DNA of 30,576 bases, taken from IMG/VR virus record IMGVR_UViG_3300017751_000127, positions 1 through 30,576 of that record, one strand, 5' to 3'. Under the pieces are notes generated by a model. It did not search any database. It was not told the origin of the DNA and worked only from the letters and a program-made list of their open reading frames with translations. This document shows positions 21,915 through 28,855 of the stretch, one piece after another (position 1 is the first letter of the stretch; each line of letters opens with the position of its first letter). This DNA is from a virus. The position numbers were made by a program, and so were the translations under genes.

Positions 21915-22466
21915 ATGGCAAAAGTAGATTTTGCAAAAGGACACGGAACCATTTTGTCGGGTTCTGTGAAGTATGCCCGAATGACCAATGAATCGGGACC
22001 CGACCAGATGTCGGAAAAGTATGGTTGCGACCTTGAGTTGGACAAAGCGTCCATCAAGCAATTGACCGACCTTGGAATTTTGGAACACGTTCGTGCCAAA
22101 GACCCGCAAGGTAATTTCAAACACGACGTTCCCGTCGTTAAGATTAAGTCCATCAACATCCCGAAAGCGTATTTGGCCAACCGCCAATCGTTCGACGGAT
22201 TGATTGGTGACGGAAGTGAAATTCGCGCCAACGTGTGGATTAAGAAATGGGAACACAAAGGGAAAAAAGGATTGTCCATTTGGTTGTCGGCGTTCGTCAT
22301 CACCAATTTGGTTGAATACGCGGTCACGGATTCCGACGCGTTGTTTGAAGGGTTACCAGATTTGCCCGAATTAACGGATGAACAATCCGCACCCGTTCCA
22401 TCAAACAAACCGCAAGTGGCCACGGCGTCGCAAGCGTTTGACAACGATGATGATTTACCATTTTAA
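21915..22466 (+). CDS. Single-stranded DNA-binding protein (phage type)
   Basis: A 183-aa protein with KVDFAKGHGTILSGSVKYARM and SEKYGCDLELDKASIKQLTDLG, then IRANVWIKKWEHKGKKGLSIWLSAFVITNLVEY, the OB-fold pattern of DUF2815/T7 gp2.5-like SSBs. The acidic tail ending DNDDDLPF closely resembles the conserved SSB C-terminal tip (DDDIPF) that binds partner proteins. First gene of the DNA metabolism module. It should protect ssDNA in replication and recombination with the exonuclease at 25364. Confidence 0.85.
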   Translation: MAKVDFAKGHGTILSGSVKYARMTNESGPDQMSEKYGCDLELDKASIKQLTDLGILEHVRAKDPQGNFKHDVPVVKIKSINIPKAYLANRQSFDGLIGDGSEIRANVWIKKWEHKGKKGLSIWLSAFVITNLVEYAVTDSDALFEGLPDLPELTDEQSAPVPSNKPQVATASQAFDNDDDLPF

Positions 22467-22477
22467 TTGTTTGAGTT

Positions 22478-22891
22478 ATGAACGTTAGACCAATTATGAT
22501 GATGGAAGAAATGGTCAAGGTGTTGCGCGACGAATACAATGTCAACGCAATGGAAAAGACCAGAAAGGAAGCCGTCGTCATTCCACGGGCGGCGTTGTTC
22601 AATGTGTGTCGCGGATATTATTCCGCGACGCAAATTGGCCAATTCTTCGAAAAGAACCACGCCACCATTTTGCACCATTTCAAGAATCATGAATCATTCA
22701 TGATGTTGCCGCAATACGTTGAAATCTACGAACGATTGATGGAAGTGTTGGCGGAATATGATGACCGCGCAAGACACGCGAAGAAGGAACGCGAGTTGCG
22801 AAAAGAACAGATTCACGAATTGACGGAACAAGTCGATGAACTGCAACGTGAAAACGAATCGTTGCGTGAAAAGTTGGACGCCTATGTTTAA
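22478..22891 (+). CDS. DnaA domain IV-like DNA-binding protein with coiled coil
   Basis: A 137-aa protein. Residues 37-72 (PRAALFNVCRGYYSATQIGQFFEKNHATILHHFKNHE) have the helix-turn-helix pattern of DnaA domain IV, where the ATILHH segment corresponds to the DnaA signature DHSTV.H. No ATPase domain is present. Residues 90-135 form a strongly charged coiled coil (RHAKKERELRKEQIHELTEQVDELQ), likely for dimerisation. Next to SSB, it is a candidate origin-binding protein or regulator of host initiation. The next gene overlaps it by 8 nt. Confidence 0.68.
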   Translation: MNVRPIMMMEEMVKVLRDEYNVNAMEKTRKEAVVIPRAALFNVCRGYYSATQIGQFFEKNHATILHHFKNHESFMMLPQYVEIYERLMEVLAEYDDRARHAKKERELRKEQIHELTEQVDELQRENESLREKLDAYV

Positions 22892-23081
22892 AAGGATAAT
22901 TCGAAAGAGGCGTCACAAAATGTTTGTCGACCGATACATCGTTGAATTGCAATGGGATTCATTGAACACGATGTTGGTGGCCAGCGCAACGCAATGGAAC
23001 GACGACGTTGTGAACCTATTAAACAACAACGCACGATTGATTAGGAAATACCAACGCCGCAAAAGGTGGTTGAAATTTTAA
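22884..23081 (+). CDS. Small basic protein (65 aa)
   Basis: From ATG 22884 (overlapping the previous gene): MFKRIIRKRRHKMFVDRYIVELQWD, then NTMLVASATQWNDDVVNLLNNNARLIRKYQRRKRW. An alternative ATG is at 22920 (MFVDRYIVELQ). Highly basic at both ends, so nucleic-acid contact is plausible. No family recognised. Confidence 0.5.
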   Translation: MFKRIIRKRRHKMFVDRYIVELQWDSLNTMLVASATQWNDDVVNLLNNNARLIRKYQRRKRWLKF

Positions 23082-23085
23082 AAAT

Positions 23086-23916
23086 ATGAATGTATTAAGT
23101 TTATTTGATGGAATGAGTTGCGGACAAATAGCACTCAACAAATTAGGAATTAAATATGATAATTACTTTGCATCCGAAATTGACAAGTATGCTATACAAG
23201 TAACACAAAAGAATTACCCAAACACTAAACAGATTGGAAGTGTAACAAAAGTTAAGGCAGTGGATTTACCAAAGATTGATTTGTTATTTGGTGGAAGTCC
23301 CTGTCAAGGATTCAGCTTTGCAGGTAAGCAACTAAATTTTAATGACCCAAGAAGCAAGCTGTTCTTTGAATTTGTGAGGCTATTAAAAGAAACAAAGCCT
23401 GATTACTTCTTACTTGAAAACGTGAAAATGAAAAAAGAGTATCAAGATGTAATTAGCGATTATTTAGGTTGTGAACCGATAGAAATAAGTAGTAGCAAGT
23501 TTATACCACATAACCGAAAAAGGTTGTATTGGACTAACATTAAAGTAAACCAACCTGAACAAAAAGAATGGGATATAAGTGATTTTATAGACGGTAAGGG
23601 ATTTGCTACACAATGCAAGCTTGAATTAAACCCAAGACGAGTAAGATTTGAAAAAGTAAACATTTTTAACACTTTAACTTCTGTTTACTGGAAAGGCTTA
23701 AACGGAAGCTCAAGACCTGCGGTAAGCATTAGTGAGTCATATTTGCACGAAGATAGGGAGGCACACCGTATGCTTACGCCAACAGAATGCGAACGACTAC
23801 AAACCGTGCCTATTGGATATACAAATTACGTAAGTAAAACACAACGATACAAAATGCTTGGTAATGGATGGACGGTTGATGTTATAAGTCATATTTTTAA
23901 AAACATGATTATTTGA
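23086..23916 (+). CDS. DNA (cytosine-5) methyltransferase
   Basis: A 276-aa C5 DNA methyltransferase that transfers a methyl group from S-adenosylmethionine to cytosine. Motif I LFDGMSCGQIAL (6-17), catalytic motif IV GGSPCQGFSF (69-78, Cys73), motif VI ENV (111-113), motif VIII HNRKRLYW (142-149) and motif X YKMLGNGWTVDVI near the end are all intact. The target sequence cannot be told. Its DNA is far more AT-rich than its neighbours (TTA, ATA, GGA, AAT codons; several AGCT sites), a sign of recent acquisition. It has no restriction partner, so it is a stand-alone protective or regulatory enzyme. It overlaps the next gene by 1 nt. Confidence 0.92.
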   Translation: MNVLSLFDGMSCGQIALNKLGIKYDNYFASEIDKYAIQVTQKNYPNTKQIGSVTKVKAVDLPKIDLLFGGSPCQGFSFAGKQLNFNDPRSKLFFEFVRLLKETKPDYFLLENVKMKKEYQDVISDYLGCEPIEISSSKFIPHNRKRLYWTNIKVNQPEQKEWDISDFIDGKGFATQCKLELNPRRVRFEKVNIFNTLTSVYWKGLNGSSRPAVSISESYLHEDREAHRMLTPTECERLQTVPIGYTNYVSKTQRYKMLGNGWTVDVISHIFKNMII

Positions 23917-24278
23917 TGAAACGATTCACAACATTCAAAGAGGCCATCAAGTTGGTGGCTTTGTACCAAGCGACATTGGAACAGATGGACACGATGAAGG
24001 GAACACGATTGTACCGCCAGAACATCAAAAAAATGATGGGGCGGTTGGAAACGGAAATCGAACGGGCGATTCGCGGTCCATTGGGCGCGTTGGATTCCAC
24101 GGATGAAGAATTGATGACGACGATTCAAGGTCAAGTTGAAATGATTTTGAATTTGTCATTGGAAGAATTGGTCGCGTTGAAAATGGTGGTCGATGAACAC
24201 CGCGAACCAGAACGCCAAATCGCTGGTGTTGATTTTGGGGATGCGTTGGATAATTTGTCGAATCTTAATATCAAATAG
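23916..24278 (+). CDS. Hypothetical helical protein (120 aa)
   Basis: The start is placed at ATG 23916 (TGATG overlap with the methyltransferase). MKRFTTFKEAIKLVALYQATLEQMD, a basic middle (LYRQNIKKMMGRLETEIERAI) and an acidic C-terminus. All helical. Composition returns to the phage norm. Similar small proteins appear between replication genes in related phages, but I do not recognise a family. Confidence 0.6.
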   Translation: MKRFTTFKEAIKLVALYQATLEQMDTMKGTRLYRQNIKKMMGRLETEIERAIRGPLGALDSTDEELMTTIQGQVEMILNLSLEELVALKMVVDEHREPERQIAGVDFGDALDNLSNLNIK

Positions 24279-24279
24279 A

Positions 24280-24441
24280 ATGAGTAATATTTTAGAATAT
24301 GACGATTGGTTCGATAAGTTTAAAGATTCCATAAATTTAGAACTTGCTGAAAATGGTGCGGATAGAGAAATGGATTTTAATCCAGAAGAAGAATTTCGCA
24401 TAAGATATGAGGTTTATTTAAAAACCAAAGAGAATGACTGA
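24280..24441 (+). CDS. Small acidic protein (53 aa)
   Basis: Start ATG 24280, 1 nt after the preceding stop. MSNILEYDDWFDKFKDSINLE and ADREMDFNPEEEFRIRYEVYLKTKEND. AT-rich codon use. Very acidic and helical; could be an inhibitor or DNA mimic, but that is speculative. Overlaps the next ORF by 8 nt. Confidence 0.5.
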   Translation: MSNILEYDDWFDKFKDSINLELAENGADREMDFNPEEEFRIRYEVYLKTKEND

Positions 24442-24559
24442 CCAAGAGAAAGCCACAAAGATTCTTTTTTACCTTTTAGCGTTTACGATAGCGATGTTTG
24501 CATTTAGTGTATTGGCTTTGCTTTATGTTTACGCACACCCGACAATCACTTTGAAATGA
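24434..24559 (+). CDS. Small membrane protein (41 aa)
   Basis: MTDQEKATKILFYLLAFTIA then MFAFSVLALLYVYAHPTITLK: one long membrane helix from about residue 10 to 34. It overlaps the preceding gene by 8 nt and the next ATG by 4 nt (ATGA), so it is translated as part of a chain. Function unknown. Confidence 0.5.
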   Translation: MTDQEKATKILFYLLAFTIAMFAFSVLALLYVYAHPTITLK

Positions 24560-24642
24560 ATTGCAATTGCCCCAATAAAACGATGACCATGATTGAATTG
24601 TGTTATCGTGATTTAAAAGAAAACGGAATCGAAAAAGATTGA
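24556..24642 (+). CDS. Microprotein with CNC motif (28 aa)
   Basis: MNCNCPNKTMTMIELCYRDL followed by KENGIEKD. ATGA-coupled to the upstream gene and 3 nt from the next ATG. Three cysteines in 16 residues suggest metal binding or redox. Very short; the coupling on both sides is the main support. Confidence 0.38.
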   Translation: MNCNCPNKTMTMIELCYRDLKENGIEKD

Positions 24643-24645
24643 ACA

Positions 24646-24828
24646 ATGACAAAAGAAAAATTCATTGAAATGCTGAAACAACACGATTGGCATTTTGAAA
24701 GAAGCGACGACCATTCAAAATGGCGTCAAGGAATGGAAGAACGGAAACGCATCATGTCCGCCAAAGTTTTATTGGGCGCGGTTGGTGAACGACTATTCGA
24801 GGAACACTGCAAAAAACATCACGCATGA
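24646..24828 (+). CDS. Small hypothetical protein (60 aa)
   Basis: MTKEKFIEMLKQHDWHFERSDDHSKWRQGMEERKRI then a helical end rich in His (EEHCKKHHA). The ATG is 3 nt after the previous stop and the stop overlaps the next ATG by 4 nt. Helical, charged. No family recognised. Confidence 0.55.
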   Translation: MTKEKFIEMLKQHDWHFERSDDHSKWRQGMEERKRIMSAKVLLGAVGERLFEEHCKKHHA

Positions 24829-25367
24829 TTTCGGTGATTGTACCAGAAGAACAACGCGCCCGCATTTGGAAATATTTGGGACGTAATAGTCTTGCGAACC
24901 GCGGTCATTTTGATGGGTCACGAAAAGACCAATACATTGGTTTGTTGGGTGAATATGTCGTCCGCCAATATCTTGGAATTGATGTCGAAGAATATCGAAG
25001 CAAAGAAGGGTTTGACGACGGCGTGGATATTGTTGCAAGGAATGGAATGACGATTGACGTGAAAACGATTGCGACACGTTCAGCGGTTCGACCACATTTT
25101 CAAGTCAACATCGCCGCAACGCAAAAATCATACAACGTCCACATGTATGTTTTTTGCCATCACAACACAAGGAACAATGAAACGACCATTTGCGGATGGC
25201 GGTCCAAAAAGATGTATTTCGAGGACGCCACGTATATGGCAAAAGGTGAACAGAAAGTTTTGGACAACGGGTCGGTCTTAACATATCGCGCAGCGTCCTA
25301 TGATTTGAGGGTTTCGCAATTGCACGATATTGAAGAATTAAACAAAATAATCAATCAAGATTTATGA
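24825..25367 (+). CDS. PD-(D/E)XK-fold nuclease (restriction-endonuclease-like)
   Basis: A 180-aa protein with GLLGEYVVRQYLG (39-51, Glu43), then DDGVDIVARNGMTIDVKT (64-81), that is the core D-X(n)-D/E-X-K pattern with Asp68 or nearby, Asp78 and Lys80. This is the signature of Holliday-junction resolvase/restriction-type nucleases. C-terminal half is beta-rich with a CGW segment (TTICGWRSKKMYF). Overlaps both neighbours by 4 nt. Possible roles: recombination, host DNA degradation, or gene-transfer exclusion. Confidence 0.72.
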   Translation: MISVIVPEEQRARIWKYLGRNSLANRGHFDGSRKDQYIGLLGEYVVRQYLGIDVEEYRSKEGFDDGVDIVARNGMTIDVKTIATRSAVRPHFQVNIAATQKSYNVHMYVFCHHNTRNNETTICGWRSKKMYFEDATYMAKGEQKVLDNGSVLTYRAASYDLRVSQLHDIEELNKIINQDL

Positions 25368-25981
25368 AAATCAAGAATGTTGAACAAAGGTCACGCGAAT
25401 GGTTCGAAATGCGTTTGGGTGTCATTACGGGTTCGCGATGTGCGAACATTTTCAAGTCAAACAATTTGACGTTTGTCGATGAGTTAATCGCCGAACGATT
25501 GTCGGGTGAAATCATAGAATCACCAACAACGCAAGCGATGCAACACGGCATTTTGATGGAACCCGTGGCGTTGGATGAATACAGAATGAGAACGGGAAAC
25601 GATGCAAGGGAAATCGGGTTTTGCATTCACGACGAGCATGATTTTTTGGCCATCAGTCCCGACGCGCTGGTCTATGAAAAGGACGTCCCAATTGGCGGCG
25701 TGGAAATCAAATGTCCGTCAACGAAAAAGCACGTTGAATATTTGAGAATGAACAAGATTCCTGCACAATACAAACCGCAAGTGATGCACTATTTTATTGT
25801 GATTGATTCTTTGCAATGGATGGATTTCGTTTCGTTCGACCCGCGCATTCAAAAAAAATTGTTTATTTTCCGAATCCATCGCAACGACCCAGACGTTGAA
25901 ATGGAAATTGAAATGCGCAAAATGAAATATTTAGAATTCTGGAATAAAGTTCAAAAATATGAGCGACAAATACTTGAATGA
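25364..25981 (+). CDS. YqaJ/lambda-exonuclease-family recombination exonuclease
   Basis: A 205-aa protein opening with QRSREWFEMRLGVITGSRCANIF, the YqaJ hallmark. Active-site residues: Glu66 in HGILMEP, Asp100 in ISPDAL, Glu114 and Lys116 in GGVEIKCPS, and Gln139 in KPQVMHY. It should resect dsDNA 5'-3' to give a 3' overhang for annealing. No single-strand annealing protein is recognised nearby, so the SSB (21915) or an unknown protein may be the partner. ATGA overlap upstream, 23-nt overlap with the next ORF. Confidence 0.88.
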   Translation: MKIKNVEQRSREWFEMRLGVITGSRCANIFKSNNLTFVDELIAERLSGEIIESPTTQAMQHGILMEPVALDEYRMRTGNDAREIGFCIHDEHDFLAISPDALVYEKDVPIGGVEIKCPSTKKHVEYLRMNKIPAQYKPQVMHYFIVIDSLQWMDFVSFDPRIQKKLFIFRIHRNDPDVEMEIEMRKMKYLEFWNKVQKYERQILE

Positions 25982-26213
25982 TTTCGAACGTGTTTGTTGG
26001 TCACTTGCCAAAGAACATTTCAAAGCATTGGACAAAGAACACATCATAAGAATGATTGAGCATTCCGCCAATAAAAGAATCAACAATGAATTGGATTCCC
26101 AAGAATTTAAAAGAGTTGGGCAAATTAGCCGACGAACTGAAAGCCGAAAAACACCCAATGTTGCCACCGCACGCATTGGTAAAACAAAGGTTCAAAGACA
26201 CCACCGCCAATGA
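25959..26213 (+). CDS. Hypothetical protein (84 aa), long overlap with the next gene
   Basis: The first 50 residues (MSDKYLNDFERVCWSLAKEH, then LDKEHIIRMIEHSANKRINNE) look like a genuine helical protein. The last 30 (ISRRTESRKTPNVATARIGK) read like the off-frame of the VRR-NUC gene, which overlaps by 128 nt. Either a real protein with an overprinted tail, or a gene whose stop was lost or moved. Function unknown. Confidence 0.42.
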   Translation: MSDKYLNDFERVCWSLAKEHFKALDKEHIIRMIEHSANKRINNELDSQEFKRVGQISRRTESRKTPNVATARIGKTKVQRHHRQ

Positions 26214-26508
26214 TTTGACAAAAACAATCATTTGGGACATGTACCACGTCCGCGGTGGCGTTGCATATCGTATAAACAACGGCGCGGTGTACGATAAGAA
26301 AAGGAACGTATATCGGAAGGGCGTCCAGCGGAAAGGCATTCCCGACATCATTGGAATCATTGACGGCAAGTTTTACGGCATTGAAGTGAAAATCGGGAAG
26401 GACCGACAATCCGCCGACCAAAAGGAAATTGAAAAGGAAATCAATGATTCTGGTGGCGTGTATTTCATCGCGAAAAGCTACGATGACTATTTGTCAAAAA
26501 TCAAATGA
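26086..26508 (+). CDS. VRR-NUC domain nuclease
   Basis: From ATG 26086 a 140-aa protein; an in-frame TTG at 26056 is an alternative. The core RKGIPDIIGIIDGKFYGIEVKIGKDRQSADQKEIEKEINDSGGVYFIA has the VRR-NUC signature: G-x-P-D (Asp87), E-V-K (Glu100, Lys102), Q-x-x-x-x (Gln112) and the GG-Y-F-I/V end. These are structure-specific nucleases of the PD-(D/E)XK superfamily, often acting as Holliday junction resolvases in phages. 4-nt overlap with the next nuclease gene. Confidence 0.85.
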   Translation: MNWIPKNLKELGKLADELKAEKHPMLPPHALVKQRFKDTTANDLTKTIIWDMYHVRGGVAYRINNGAVYDKKRNVYRKGVQRKGIPDIIGIIDGKFYGIEVKIGKDRQSADQKEIEKEINDSGGVYFIAKSYDDYLSKIK

Positions 26509-26867
26509 TTCACGACAACCACAAAAACGGCGCGTTGGCGGAATTGCGATGTGCCGCCGAATTGATTCAAAGAGATTGGCACGTTGCGTTTCCTTTTGTC
26601 CATCAATCGGAAGTTGACATGATAGCGTTCCGCGGGAATCGTTTCGTGACGATACAAGTGAAGTCGGCGACATACATCAAGAAACACCACGCGGAAATCA
26701 CTTGCGTTTTCGACCAATATCAAAACGTTGATTTTGTCATCTGTTATGACGTGGTGAATCGCCGTTGGTTCATTTTTCCTTTTAAGGAATTAAAGGGGCG
26801 AAAATCAATTACATTGACGCCCAAAAGATATTCGCGCAATTGTGACAATTGGGCGTTGATTAGATAA
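26505..26867 (+). CDS. PD-(D/E)XK endonuclease, PDDEXK_5/Hjc-like
   Basis: A 120-aa protein: HKNGALAELRCAAELIQRDWHVAFPF (Glu13), then SEVDMIAFRGNRFVTIQVKSA (Asp38, Gln51, Lys53). This is the archaeal-Hjc/group I intron endonuclease-like pattern E...D...(E/Q)VK. Basic surface and small size fit a resolvase or homing-type nuclease. It is the third nuclease of this superfamily directly in row after YqaJ. Confidence 0.78.
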   Translation: MIHDNHKNGALAELRCAAELIQRDWHVAFPFVHQSEVDMIAFRGNRFVTIQVKSATYIKKHHAEITCVFDQYQNVDFVICYDVVNRRWFIFPFKELKGRKSITLTPKRYSRNCDNWALIR

Positions 26868-26891
26868 CACACAACAAAGAGCAAAAAACGA

Positions 26892-28853
26892 ATGGACATC
26901 AAAAAGATTGCCCAAAAATATGGCGACCACGGATTTTCCCCAATTCCATTGGTTCGTAATTCAAAACGGCCATTGCTGAAAGGATGGCAACAACACGCGG
27001 AAAAACCAATTGAAGATTTCAGCGTTTTCGATAAGACCAACGGCATTGGCTTGGTCATGGGTTTCGATGGAATCCAATGTTTGGACATCGACGCCAAATA
27101 TTTTGAGGGTGACGAATACAATGAATTCAAGGAATTGATTGAGGACAACGCGCCCGACCTCATCAATAAAATGATTATCCAACAAACGCAATCGGGCGGG
27201 TTCCATTGGATTTTCAAATGTTCGGAAATTGCGGGAAACGAAAAGTTAGCAAAGAATAGCAAAGGCGAAGTAATATTCGAAACACGCGGAAAGGGTGGTC
27301 AAATCGTTGTTTGGCCAACTAAGGGTTATAAAATACTTGGAAAAATCACCGACGTCGTTGAAGTCAGCCCCGACGAACGGAACGTGATTTGGATGTGCGC
27401 CAAAATGATGGACGCCACCATTCCGCAACCCGAACCAATAAAGAATCAACCGACGGAATCGGTATTGGATAACGATTCGGACGATTCAACGCCGTGGGGC
27501 GAATTTAGAGCGACGAACACCACGTTGGATGTCTTGTTGCATTACGGATGGACAATCGTTCGGGAAAACGCACGAATGACGTATTTGTTGCGACCGGGCG
27601 AAACAACATCGGAAACATCGGGCGTAATCTTTAAAGATTCGGGCGCGTTTTTCCCATTCACCACATCCACACAATTCGAGGCGGAAAAGGTACACGACGC
27701 ATTCCAATGTTTTGTTGTATTGGGTCACAATGGTGATTTCAAAAGTGCAATCAAAGATTTGCGCGACCAAGGATTCGGCGAATCAAATGAATCGCGCAAA
27801 GTGTCGGACGATGCGTTGTTTGATTACGAGAACGCCACACCCGAACAATTGGATGAAATGGCGGCGTTGTTGCAGTCGTTGGAAGTGGATTCATCGGTTG
27901 AGGTTGCAGAACCAGACAAGGCCATCACGTTGCATTTCGGTGGCGATGAATATGTGTTCGGGACGATGGGCAATTTTTCATTGATTCAAGGGAAAGCCAA
28001 ATCGCGCAAAAGTTATTTTTTGTCGGCATTGATGGCCGCCGCCGTGTCGACCAATACGATTTCCAATCATATCCGTGGACACGTTCATGACCGCGTGAAC
28101 ATTTACATTGACACGGAAATGGGCGATTGGCATTCAGCGCGTGCGAAAAAAAGGATTTTGACAATGGCGGGATTGGACCCGCGTGTCAACATTCCTAATT
28201 TCAAACATTACCGATTCCGCGGATTGTTGACCAACAAAGAGCGAATGAAGTTGACGGACTACGTCATGAAGTCGTTTGACAATCTGGGTTTTGTTGTCAT
28301 TGACGGGATTGTTGATTTGGCATCCAAAGGGGTGAACGATGAAGAAGAAGCCACGGAAATCGCATCCAAGTTGTTGCAATGGACATCGGAAAAGGATTGC
28401 CACATTTCCGTCGTATTACATGAGAATAAGAACGACAGAAACGCCAAAGGACATTTGGGCGCATTGTTGACACAAAAGGCAGAAACCGCCGTTTCATTGG
28501 CGAAGTCGGAAGATACACCAAGCGCGTCGGATATTGTCGCGGAATACACACGAAACATTGAATTCCCATCAATGGAAATGGTCATCACGTCCTATGATTC
28601 AATTGAATTGACTGAAAAAGTTCCGTTGCAAAAGATTGAAGAACGCGTGTGGACATCAAACGACATGAAAAGGGTGTTGCCATTGATTAACGGAAAAAGC
28701 AAGACGGCGGCGATTAAATTCATTCAAGACACGGAAAACGTTGAAAAGAGAACGGCAACCAAATTGTTGAATGAAATGGAAGCCAACAAGATGTTCGGGT
28801 ATCGTAAAGAAGGCCCAAAACTAATGATTGACAAAAATTTTAGTATTTTATAG
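26892..28853 (+). CDS. Bifunctional primase-polymerase fused to RecA-like helicase
   Basis: A 653-aa replication protein. N-terminal Prim-Pol domain (about 1-165): KIAQKYGDHGFSPIPL, PLLKGWQQ, catalytic LDIDA (63-67), SGGFHWIF (101-108) and RGKGGQIVVWPT. A linker region follows (190-330). The C-terminal ATPase (about 345-560) has a P-loop-like GKAKSRKSYF (367-376), YIDTEMGDWHSARAKKRIL (403 on) and the Walker B-like FVVIDGIVDLA (465-475), as in RepA/AAA_25 helicases. A C-terminal winged-helix-like tail (INGKSKTAAIKFIQDTENVEKRTATKLL) follows. It should prime and unwind DNA for replication. The leader ACAACAAAGAGCAAAAAACG resembles the early leaders. Confidence 0.86.
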   Translation: MDIKKIAQKYGDHGFSPIPLVRNSKRPLLKGWQQHAEKPIEDFSVFDKTNGIGLVMGFDGIQCLDIDAKYFEGDEYNEFKELIEDNAPDLINKMIIQQTQSGGFHWIFKCSEIAGNEKLAKNSKGEVIFETRGKGGQIVVWPTKGYKILGKITDVVEVSPDERNVIWMCAKMMDATIPQPEPIKNQPTESVLDNDSDDSTPWGEFRATNTTLDVLLHYGWTIVRENARMTYLLRPGETTSETSGVIFKDSGAFFPFTTSTQFEAEKVHDAFQCFVVLGHNGDFKSAIKDLRDQGFGESNESRKVSDDALFDYENATPEQLDEMAALLQSLEVDSSVEVAEPDKAITLHFGGDEYVFGTMGNFSLIQGKAKSRKSYFLSALMAAAVSTNTISNHIRGHVHDRVNIYIDTEMGDWHSARAKKRILTMAGLDPRVNIPNFKHYRFRGLLTNKERMKLTDYVMKSFDNLGFVVIDGIVDLASKGVNDEEEATEIASKLLQWTSEKDCHISVVLHENKNDRNAKGHLGALLTQKAETAVSLAKSEDTPSASDIVAEYTRNIEFPSMEMVITSYDSIELTEKVPLQKIEERVWTSNDMKRVLPLINGKSKTAAIKFIQDTENVEKRTATKLLNEMEANKMFGYRKEGPKLMIDKNFSIL

Positions 28854-28855
28854 GG

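Noticed and set aside
24646-25367. Restriction-modification pair made of the 24825 nuclease and the 23086 methyltransferase
   Set aside because: Five genes separate them, composition differs and the nuclease resembles resolvase-type rather than a known restriction enzyme; not enough to claim an R-M system.
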